Below, piece after piece: positions 26,188 through 32,369 of a stretch of DNA of 32,369 bases; the stretch's first letter is position 1; every line of letters begins with the position of its first letter. The stretch spans positions 1-32,369 of the forward strand of contig JAFAWQ010000037.1 of assembly GCA_019241645.1 (NCBI GenBank), written 5' to 3'. A program made the translations under genes and the position numbers. The DNA comes from Alphaproteobacteria bacterium (GTDB lineage Bacteria; Pseudomonadota; Alphaproteobacteria; Micropepsales; Micropepsaceae). The notes under the pieces were generated by a model. The model did no database searches and was not told the origin of the DNA. It worked only from the letters and a program-made list of their open reading frames with translations.

Positions 26188-27036
26188 TCAGTCCTTTGTC
26201 GAGGTCTCTTCTTCAATGTTCATTTGCGTCAGCGTGCCTGTGACAGTCCCGAAGCCGGTCCAGGCCCAGAGTTTCAAGGGGACGAGGTAGTGTCCCCGCG
26301 AGGAGCCGGCGCTGGGGATCTCGCCGAGCAAAACATAAGCGGGGGGCAAGGCGCGGCCTTCCTTCAGAATCTTCGGCTTGAAACCGGCGATCTGGTTGTA
26401 GTGCAGCAGGCAGAGATGCGCCTTGCCGTCGAACAATCCATTCTGGAGTTTCACGGGCTCATCGCGCAGCCAGGTGAAATCGATGTCATAGCGCCGCCGG
26501 CCGTCAAACACCGCGGCAGTCGTTCCGCAGGGCTTGGCAGCGCTTTGGGAAAGTCCAGCGAGTATCGCAGTCGCATTGCTGACAGGATCGATACCCTCCT
26601 TTTTCTGCGCGTCCGTCACGGGATATTTGTGCACGTCGTAGGGCGGCTCCGCGACCAATAACGGGATTCGATCCGTGCCGTAGGTGAGTTTCACCCGCTG
26701 CCGCTTTTGGCCGCGGCGGTGATAGGAATCGTATTCGCGCGGCAGCATTCCGGCCGGCGTGAACTGCCCACTCGCAGAAGCATCGATGGTGGATTCCCAA
26801 AACGCGCTGACGATGCCGCGCGTCTCGAAATGCGAACTGGCACGATAGCTGTCTCTCGAAATGTGAATGTCGTAATTTGTGTGGCCGAAGGGGATTCCGA
26901 TGAAGTCCAGCGCGTACTCCACGCTCACATGGGCAGGCCTGACGCTTGGGCCCGGCGGTTTTTCCGCCGCCTGTGCCGCGTTCAACAGCCACACTGTCAA
27001 GGCAGCAAGAAGGGAGGGCACGGAGACCTTTGGCAT
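26188..27036 (-). CDS. Exported DUF3108 protein
   Basis: This 282-residue protein has a signal peptide (MPKVSVPSLLAALTVWLLNA, cleavage after QAA). A beta-rich mature part matches DUF3108, with YALDFIGIPFGHTNYDIHI, YRASSHFETRGIVSAFWES and DFTWLRDEPVKLQNGLFDGK. Such proteins are found near rpmB in many alphaproteobacteria, and their function is unknown. They resemble outer-membrane-associated lipoprotein-like beta-sandwiches. A GGAG lies about seven bases before the ATG. It diverges from meaB across a gap of 65 bases. Confidence 0.82.
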   Translation of the reverse strand: MPKVSVPSLLAALTVWLLNAAQAAEKPPGPSVRPAHVSVEYALDFIGIPFGHTNYDIHISRDSYRASSHFETRGIVSAFWESTIDASASGQFTPAGMLPREYDSYHRRGQKRQRVKLTYGTDRIPLLVAEPPYDVHKYPVTDAQKKEGIDPVSNATAILAGLSQSAAKPCGTTAAVFDGRRRYDIDFTWLRDEPVKLQNGLFDGKAHLCLLHYNQIAGFKPKILKEGRALPPAYVLLGEIPSAGSSRGHYLVPLKLWAWTGFGTVTGTLTQMNIEEETSTKD

Positions 27037-27101
27037 GAAAAACTCCGGTCGCTGTCGGCCCCGCCTTGGCGATCATAACGGCCGCTGAATATGGTTCAAC
27101 G

Positions 27102-28088
27102 ATGATGAAGGCAAAGGACTCGGTGCTTTTGGAGCAATCGATCCGCCGGGGAGACCGGCGGGCGCTTGCGCGCGCCATCACGCTGGTCGAATCGACGCGC
27201 GCTGCGGATCGCGCGAAAGCCGAGGCATTGCTGACCGCCCTCCTGCCGCGAACGGGCAACGCCATGCGGATCGGCATTTCCGGGCCGCCCGGCGTGGGCA
27301 AGTCCACTTTCATCGAAGCCTTCGGTGTGCATGTGATCGGGGAGGGGCATCGGCTTGCCGTGCTCGCGGTCGATCCGTCGTCGCGGCGCAGCGGCGGCTC
27401 CATCCTTGGCGACAAGACCCGTATGGAGACCCTCGCGCGGAATCCCAAAGCCTTCATTCGTCCTTCTCCCGCCGGAAGCACGCTTGGCGGGGTGGCGCGC
27501 CGCACCCGGGAGGCCGTGTTCCTGGTTGAAGCGGCTGGGTTTGATCTGGTGTTGGTCGAAACGGTGGGCGTCGGTCAGTCCGAAACGGCGGTTGCCGAGA
27601 TGGTCGATTTGTTCGTGCTCCTGGTCAGTCCGGGCGGTGGCGATGAACTCCAGGGAATCAAGCGTGGTGTCATGGAGCTGGCGGATATCGTGTTGGTCAC
27701 AAAGGCCGACGGGGAGCTTCGGCCGGCGGCGGCCCGCGCCGCCGCGGATTACGCCCATGCCTTGCATCTGATGCGACCCAAATACCCAAACGCGGTTCCT
27801 GAGGTTCTGCAGGTTTCAGCGCTGGAGGGACGTGGAATCGTGGACGCTTGGAGCGCATTGCAAGACTTCCACCAAAGCCTTCAGAACGCCGGGCAGCTTG
27901 CAAAATTGCGGGAAAGCCAGCTGAGAAGCTGGTTCTGGAACGAGGTCCAAGCTATTCTTTCTGAAGAAATTTTGACTAATAAAGATATGGTCGAGCAAGC
28001 GCGTGTGGTTGAGGCGGATGTGGTGACGGGGAGGGCTCTGCCTTATGCCGCTGCGCGCGCCTTAATCCGTCATTTCCGCGGTTCTTGA
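27102..28088 (+). CDS. meaB: Methylmalonyl-CoA mutase-associated GTPase MeaB
   Basis: This 328-residue P-loop GTPase guards the adenosylcobalamin-dependent methylmalonyl-CoA mutase and helps load or replace its cofactor. Walker A GPPGVGKST is at residues 61-69 and is followed by VLAVDPSSRRSGGSILGDKTRM, the switch-containing segment of the MeaB/ArgK family. Later motifs are ETVGVGQSETAVAEMVD and LVTKADGELR. I chose the ATG at 27102; the longer frame begins at a TTG at 27066. No good ribosome site is seen. The mutase gene (scpA/mcm) is not adjacent, which is unusual. A gene for L28 follows. Confidence 0.9.
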   Translation: MMKAKDSVLLEQSIRRGDRRALARAITLVESTRAADRAKAEALLTALLPRTGNAMRIGISGPPGVGKSTFIEAFGVHVIGEGHRLAVLAVDPSSRRSGGSILGDKTRMETLARNPKAFIRPSPAGSTLGGVARRTREAVFLVEAAGFDLVLVETVGVGQSETAVAEMVDLFVLLVSPGGGDELQGIKRGVMELADIVLVTKADGELRPAAARAAADYAHALHLMRPKYPNAVPEVLQVSALEGRGIVDAWSALQDFHQSLQNAGQLAKLRESQLRSWFWNEVQAILSEEILTNKDMVEQARVVEADVVTGRALPYAAARALIRHFRGS

Positions 28089-28136
28089 CGGTTTGGGTCG
28101 AGCCCCCTATGAGAGCCGCTCTTTCGGAGAAACCGT

Positions 28137-28439
28137 ATGTCGCGCCGCTGTGAATTGACGGGCAAGGGACCCATGGTTGGCCATAACGTCAGCCATGCCA
28201 ACAACAAGACAAAGAGGGTGTTCCGGCCCAATCTTCAGACGATTTCGCTGGCCAGCGAGACGCTCGGCCAGAAAGTGAAGCTGCGCATCAGCATGAACGC
28301 GCTGCGTTCTGTAGATCGTTCCGGCGGTATCGATCCGTTTCTGCTGAAGGCAAAAGAGACAAATCTCTCCGAGCGAGCCCTGAGGCTGAAGCGCCAGATC
28401 GCGAAAAAGCAGGAATCGGCCAAGGCGCAGGCCGCCTAG
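28137..28439 (+). CDS. rpmB: Ribosomal protein L28
   Basis: This 100-residue basic protein is a component of the large ribosomal subunit. It starts [20 protein letters not shown] and continues with [19 protein letters not shown] and [18 protein letters not shown], which are hallmarks of the family. The 100-residue form, longer than the 78-residue E. coli protein, is typical of alphaproteobacteria. GGAGA lies six bases before the ATG. It is convergent with cobT. Confidence 0.96.
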   Translation: MSRRCELTGKGPMVGHNVSHANNKTKRVFRPNLQTISLASETLGQKVKLRISMNALRSVDRSGGIDPFLLKAKETNLSERALRLKRQIAKKQESAKAQAA

Positions 28440-28464
28440 CTCGCCTCCACCTTTTTAAAAAATC

Positions 28465-30339
28465 TCAGACAAATGCTGGCGTCCGGCTACGGCTGCGCTG
28501 CCGTTCCCGGTGATCGCGGCGGTGCCCAACATATGCGTTCTCCTCGGCGAACAGCGAGGTCAATTGGTCGGTCATCGCCCCCGCGAGCTGCTCCGCATCG
28601 ATGATGGTGACGGCGCGGCGGTAATAGCGGGTCACGTCGTGCCCGATGCCGATAGCCACCAGCTCCACCGAGGATTTCCCCTCGATATCGGCGATCACCC
28701 GTCGCAGATGCTGCTCGAGATAATTGCCCGAATTGACCGACAAGGTTGAATCGTCGACCGGCGCGCCGTCGGAAATCACCATCAGGATCTGCCGCTGTTC
28801 CGGACGGCCCACCAGGCGGCTATGCGCCCACATCAGCGCCTCGCCGTCGATGTTTTCCTTCAGCAGCCCTTCGCGCATCATCAGTCCGAGATTTTTCCGC
28901 GCGCGGCGCCATGGTTCGTCCGCGGCCTTGTATACAATGTGGCGCACATCATTGAGGCGCCCGGGATTGGCGGGCTTGCCGTCCGATATCCATTGTTCGC
29001 GGCTTTGCCCGCCCTTCCACATGCGCGTCGTGAACCCAAGAATTTCCGTTTTCACGGCGCACCGCTCCAAGGTGCGCGCGAGGATGTCGGCGCACATGGC
29101 GGCCACCATGATGGGGCGTCCGCGCATCGAGCCGGAATTGTCCAGCAGCAACGTCACCACAGTATCGCGGAAGTTCACGTCCTTTTCGCGCTTGAACGAC
29201 AGTGGATGCATGGGATCGATGATAATCCGCGGCAGGCGCGCCGTATCCAGCAGTCCTTCTTCCAGATCGAATTCCCAGCTGCGATTCTGTTGTGCGAGGA
29301 GAAGCCGCTGCAGTCGGTTGGCGAGCCGCGCCACCACGCCCTGCATCGCCTGAAGCTGCTGGTCGAGGAAATTGCGCAGGCGGGCGAGTTCGTCCCCATC
29401 GCAAAGGTCCGTCGCGCTGACGATCTCGTCGAATTTCGTCGTGTAGACGCGGTAGCCCCATTGGTCCTGGTTCGCGAAAGGTTGCTCGGGCCGCCATGGC
29501 CGCATGCCTTCGTCCGGTTCCTGTGCCTCCGCTGTGTCAGACATTTCGGTGCGAATCTCGGCGGCCGCATCCTGGCCCTCGGCGTCTTGTCCTTCGCTTA
29601 TCTCGGTTTCGCTCGTATCCGATTGGGTTTCTGCGTCCGCGCCCTCACTGCCTTCCTGCCCTTCCGGTTCGCCGCCTTCGTCTTCCGCGCCTTCAGGTTC
29701 TTGTTCCGCGATGTCATCGCCAAGCTGAAGATCGTGCAGGATGGTGCGCGTAAGCTTTGCGAAGGCCTTCTGATTTCGCATTGCCGATTCCAGTTTCGCG
29801 AAATCGTCACCGGCCCTTTCCTCGATCCACGGCCGCCAAAGGTTGACGGCAGGCTTCGCGCTATCCGGCGGCGGTTCGCCGGTCAGCCGCTCACGCACAA
29901 GAAGGCTTACCGCATCTGCAAGCGGCGCATCCGCGCGATCCTTGATTTTCGCCAGGCCGCGGGCGTCGTAGTTCGCTTCGAGATTGGCGGCGAGATTGTC
30001 CGCCACGCCTTTCATCGCCAACGCACCGATGGCCTCCACGCGCGCCTGTTCGGCGGCTTCGAACACGGCGGCGCCTTCCGCTGATCGCGGCCGAAACTGC
30101 CGGTGAACCTTGTCTTCGTGATAGGCGAGTTTCAGTGCATAGGCATCGCCCGCGCCGCGGACGATGGCGATTTCCGATGGCGGCAGATTGCGCGAGGGCA
30201 AAGGCAGCCGCGCCTTCTTGCCTTGCAGCGCCGGCGGTTCCGCCGAAAACGTAATTTCGAGATCGTGCTCGCCGGCAATGGCGCGCACCGCCGTCTGCAC
30301 CGCGCGCTTGAAAGGTTCCGCCGGACTGTCCGGCTTCAC
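28465..30339 (-). CDS. cobT: Aerobic cobaltochelatase subunit CobT
   Basis: This 624-residue protein is the VWA-carrying subunit of the CobN-CobS-CobT cobaltochelatase that inserts cobalt into hydrogenobyrinic acid diamide for B12. A helical N-terminal domain (about 1-208) is followed by a strongly acidic linker (209-279, rich in Glu, Asp, Gln). The C-terminal VWA domain has the MIDAS motif DNSGSM at residues 400-405. The start is a GTG that overlaps the cobS stop (GTGA), so both subunits are made together. CobN is not in the window. CobT/CobS pairs without other B12 genes occur in some alphaproteobacteria, so the pathway cannot be assumed complete. Confidence 0.94.
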   Translation of the reverse strand: MKPDSPAEPFKRAVQTAVRAIAGEHDLEITFSAEPPALQGKKARLPLPSRNLPPSEIAIVRGAGDAYALKLAYHEDKVHRQFRPRSAEGAAVFEAAEQARVEAIGALAMKGVADNLAANLEANYDARGLAKIKDRADAPLADAVSLLVRERLTGEPPPDSAKPAVNLWRPWIEERAGDDFAKLESAMRNQKAFAKLTRTILHDLQLGDDIAEQEPEGAEDEGGEPEGQEGSEGADAETQSDTSETEISEGQDAEGQDAAAEIRTEMSDTAEAQEPDEGMRPWRPEQPFANQDQWGYRVYTTKFDEIVSATDLCDGDELARLRNFLDQQLQAMQGVVARLANRLQRLLLAQQNRSWEFDLEEGLLDTARLPRIIIDPMHPLSFKREKDVNFRDTVVTLLLDNSGSMRGRPIMVAAMCADILARTLERCAVKTEILGFTTRMWKGGQSREQWISDGKPANPGRLNDVRHIVYKAADEPWRRARKNLGLMMREGLLKENIDGEALMWAHSRLVGRPEQRQILMVISDGAPVDDSTLSVNSGNYLEQHLRRVIADIEGKSSVELVAIGIGHDVTRYYRRAVTIIDAEQLAGAMTDQLTSLFAEENAYVGHRRDHRERQRSRSRTPAFV

Positions 30340-31328
30340 GCCACCAGAACCTTCGCGGCGCTTTCCGGTAGTTCCTCGCCGAAGGCGCGCTGGTAGAACT
30401 CGGCAACAGAGGCTCGCTCGAGCTCATCGCATTTGTTGAGGAAGGTAAGGCGGAACGCGAAACCGATATCGCCGAAGATTTCGGCATTCTCCGCCCAGGT
30501 CATCACCGTGCGTGGACTCATGACGGTCGAAAGATCGCCGTTGATGAAGGCGTTGCGGGTCATGTCGGCGACGCGGACCATCGCGGAAATCTGTTTCTTC
30601 TTTTCTGCCGTTGCTGCGTAGGACGGCACCTTCGCAAGCACGATGTTCACCTCGTTGTCGTGCGGCAGATAGTTGAGAGTGGTGACGATGTTCCAGCGAT
30701 CCATCTGCCCCTGATTGATCTGCTGGGTGCCGTGATAGAGGCCGGTGGTATCGCCAAGGCCAATCGTGTTTGTGGTCGAGAAGAGCCGGAAGGCCGGGTG
30801 TGCGCGGATTACGCGATTCTGATCGAGCAGGGTGAGTTTGCCTTGTGCCTCCAGCACCCGCTGAATCACGAACATCACATCCGGACGTCCGGCATCGTAT
30901 TCATCGAATACCAGGGCCACGGGATGCTGCAGCGCCCAGGGCAGCAAGCCTTCGCGGAACTCCGTCACCTGCTGGCCGTCGCGCAGCACGATCGCGTCCT
31001 TGCCGATCAGATCGATGCGGCTGATGTGGCTGTCGAGGTTCACCCGGACGCAGGGCCAGTTGAGGCGCGATGCCACCTGCTCGATGTGCGTGGACTTTCC
31101 GGTGCCGTGATAGCCCTGGATCATCACGCGGCGGTTGAAGGCGAAGCCCGCGACGATGGCGAGGGTGGTATCGCGATCGAAGCGGTAGGCCGGATCGCGA
31201 TCCGGCACGTATTCGTTGCCGCGCGAAAACGCCGGCACCTGCATCTTCGCATCGATGCCGAAGGTGTCGCGCACGTCGACTCGAATGTCGGGCGCGCCCG
31301 TGTCCAGGCCCTGAGGCTCCATATTCAT
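30336..31328 (-). CDS. cobS: Aerobic cobaltochelatase AAA+ subunit CobS
   Basis: This 330-residue AAA+ ATPase partners CobT to drive the cobaltochelatase. Walker [10 protein letters not shown] starts at residue 72, and Walker B is [18 protein letters not shown] sensor-like [20 protein letters not shown] segment and the C-terminal helical lid complete the MoxR-like fold. It is full length. It is translated just before cobT, with a four-base overlap, and follows the J-domain gene on the same strand, with about 58 bases between. It should assemble into a hexameric ring. Confidence 0.95.
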   Translation of the reverse strand: MNMEPQGLDTGAPDIRVDVRDTFGIDAKMQVPAFSRGNEYVPDRDPAYRFDRDTTLAIVAGFAFNRRVMIQGYHGTGKSTHIEQVASRLNWPCVRVNLDSHISRIDLIGKDAIVLRDGQQVTEFREGLLPWALQHPVALVFDEYDAGRPDVMFVIQRVLEAQGKLTLLDQNRVIRAHPAFRLFSTTNTIGLGDTTGLYHGTQQINQGQMDRWNIVTTLNYLPHDNEVNIVLAKVPSYAATAEKKKQISAMVRVADMTRNAFINGDLSTVMSPRTVMTWAENAEIFGDIGFAFRLTFLNKCDELERASVAEFYQRAFGEELPESAAKVLVA

Positions 31329-31386
31329 CGGTATATCCGGCTTTGCTGGCGAGGCGGAAACTGCCGCTTTAGGGAGGCGCTGGCGC

Positions 31387-31983
31387 CTAGGTCAACCCCG
31401 AGGCGCGTAATACGCCGTATGCTCTAATGACTTGCTTCAGGCGCTCTTCGTAACCCCGGTCGCCGCCATTGGCATCGGGATGGAACCGCTTCACAAGTTC
31501 CTTATAACGGACCTTTATCTGGTGAAGGGTTGCCGTGGCGTCAAGGTTCAGCACGTCCAGAGCCCGTTCCTGCACGCCGGTGAGATGTCGTTCCGGGGCG
31601 CGCGGACGCGGTTTCTCTGTGGTTCCCCCGAAAACCCCGTAGCGGTCATCGTATTCGTAGGCGCTGGCCCCGTCCCGGGCCCGTGCCGATCTCTTGCCGA
31701 GGGGCCAGGTCGGCCGGTGACCCGTGATTGCGGCATCCCGGAAAGATTCGATCTCGCCTTCGCTCATCCCCCGGAAGTAATCCCAGGACTCATTGTGGGC
31801 GCGGGCATGCTCAAGGCAGAACCAGAGATGCTCGTTCAGATCATCGCGTGATTTGGGGACGGGATGGTCACCCTCTTTGGGGCAGTCGGGCCTCGCACAG
31901 GCGCGCGCGGAGGCTTTCGGCGCCGGCTTATCCGGCTTGATCCGAATGTCTTTCTTGAAGCGGGAATGGGCCGCCCTCTGCAT
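31387..31983 (-). CDS. J-domain protein with N-terminal zinc-binding-like motif
   Basis: This 198-residue soluble protein ends in a J domain with HPD at 168-170 ([11 protein letters not shown]). Before it comes a cysteine/histidine cluster: C29, C34, H39, C56 and H59 ([13 protein letters not shown], then [14 protein letters not shown]). This could bind zinc, and the same module, CxxxxC...WFCLEHvraYN, is known in alphaproteobacterial J-proteins that sit upstream of cobS. I chose the ATG at 31983 because the longer frame up to 32166 has no coding character. The gene is the first of the J-cobS-cobT run. It probably directs DnaK to a client, but which one is unknown. Confidence 0.86.
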   Translation of the reverse strand: MQRAAHSRFKKDIRIKPDKPAPKASARACARPDCPKEGDHPVPKSRDDLNEHLWFCLEHARAHNESWDYFRGMSEGEIESFRDAAITGHRPTWPLGKRSARARDGASAYEYDDRYGVFGGTTEKPRPRAPERHLTGVQERALDVLNLDATATLHQIKVRYKELVKRFHPDANGGDRGYEERLKQVIRAYGVLRASGLT

Positions 31984-32075
31984 GGGCGGATTATGGGGTG
32001 CAAAGCTAAAAAAACAAGAAAACGAAATGCTTGACTTTGTTTTTGCGCCGCGATTGCACAGGGATCGCACAAATC

Positions 32076-32104
32076 TTGTTGCGTCGGGTATCGATAGCCA
32101 TAAT
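32076..32104 (+). promoter_or_regulatory. Possible promoter of the exported-protein gene at the window end
   Basis: TTGTTG at 32076-32081 and CATAAT at 32099-32104 are spaced by 17 bases. They lie 49 bases before the ATG at 32154. The hexamers match the sigma-70 consensus at four or five of six positions. Divergent to it, the J-domain gene starts at 31983, so the 170-base gap holds signals for both. Confidence 0.4.
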
Positions 32105-32153
32105 GTCTCCGCAGCGGGCACGTGAGGTGCTCGCGGGAAAATGGGGACCAACA

Positions 32154-32369
32154 ATGAAAAAGACACTTGCGTTGGGGGCTATGGCTGTTGTGGCGGCATT
32201 TACCGCTACCTCGGCAATGGCCGCAAAAGACGATTTCAACCGTGCGTCGCTGGGAAAAAAATGGGTAATCCTTTCCGGCAGCGATCTGCATATCACCAAC
32301 AACCAACTGCAGGGCGGCGACAATTCGCTCGGCTACTACAAGAAGTCCAAAAACGACTCCACCGTGTCG
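32154..32369 (+). CDS. Exported protein, N-terminal part only (cut by window end)
   Basis: The first 72 codons are visible. A signal peptide (MKKTLALGAMAVVAAFTATS, cleavage after AMA) precedes a mature part starting KDDFNRASLGKKWVILSGSD and LHITNNQLQGG. The DDFNRA..LG..W pattern with NNQL resembles the start of concanavalin-like (LamG-type) beta-sandwich domains of secreted proteins. The gene continues beyond the window, so its length and role are open. No clear Shine-Dalgarno is seen beyond GGGGA nine bases upstream. Confidence 0.75.
   Translation, partial: MKKTLALGAMAVVAAFTATSAMAAKDDFNRASLGKKWVILSGSDLHITNNQLQGGDNSLGYYKKSKNDSTVS

Noticed and set aside
28822..30084. 420-residue frame opposite cobT
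   Set aside because: It is antisense to the CobT coding sequence and has only low-complexity Arg/Phe-rich content.

Overview
The window reads as a stretch of a moderately GC-rich alphaproteobacterial chromosome. The markers for this are MipZ (the alphaproteobacterial division-site ATPase), the adjacent cobS-cobT pair with a J-domain gene, a DUF1489 protein, a Phasin_2-type phasin with PhaR-like operators, a short PutA without the DNA-binding domain, and a 100-residue L28. No rRNA, tRNA, CRISPR array, integrase or transposase was found. The genus cannot be fixed from the sequence alone.

Layout. 1-7.3 kb: the two subunits of methylcrotonyl-CoA carboxylase (leucine catabolism) lie on the same strand but are separated by about 3.3 kb. 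That gap holds a small membrane-anchored protein, a frameshifted membrane-protein gene, a reverse-strand toxin-antitoxin module (two AbrB-type antitoxins, one PIN toxin and a near-perfect operator palindrome), a REP/MITE-like inverted-repeat element and a secreted FKBP isomerase. A DUF1489 gene is coupled to the alpha subunit. 7.3-11.4 kb: panC and putA, divergent. 11.4-15.5 kb: mipZ, a VWA-fold protein and a membrane-anchored J-domain protein in one direction, meeting a SPOR-tailed D,D-carboxypeptidase. 15.5-19.1 kb: a phasin gene with a strong promoter, twin operators and a terminator, then clpS-clpA. 19.1-23.6 kb: accessory genes (a PAS protein, a DUF333-like secreted protein, a three-gene run ending in a creatininase-family hydrolase, a pentapeptide-periodic small protein, a VOC protein and an unknown secreted protein). 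23.7-25.6 kb: a TPP riboswitch and thiC. 25.7-32.4 kb: a frameshifted MAPEG-like gene, a DUF3108 protein, meaB, rpmB, then reverse-strand cobT, cobS and a zinc-binding J-domain gene, and finally the start of an exported protein cut by the window edge.

How the genes work together. MccA and MccB form one biotin enzyme. ClpS delivers N-degron substrates to ClpA, the unfoldase of ClpAP. CobS and CobT are the AAA+/VWA chaperone half of the aerobic cobaltochelatase. MeaB protects the B12-dependent methylmalonyl-CoA mutase, so that end of the window has a B12 theme. MipZ, the VWA protein, the J-protein and the D,D-carboxypeptidase make a cell-division and envelope neighbourhood.

The most interesting points are: the mipZ-VWA-J cluster; a 10-bp-phased four-copy TTACC/TTAAC array between the carboxypeptidase and phasin genes; twin PhaR-like sites exactly 21 bp apart; the duplicated antitoxin with its operator; a strongly primed 25-codon upstream ORF overlapping the mccA start; and two membrane-protein genes broken by the same kind of -1 frame change. 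I did not find a clearly new defence or biosynthetic system.
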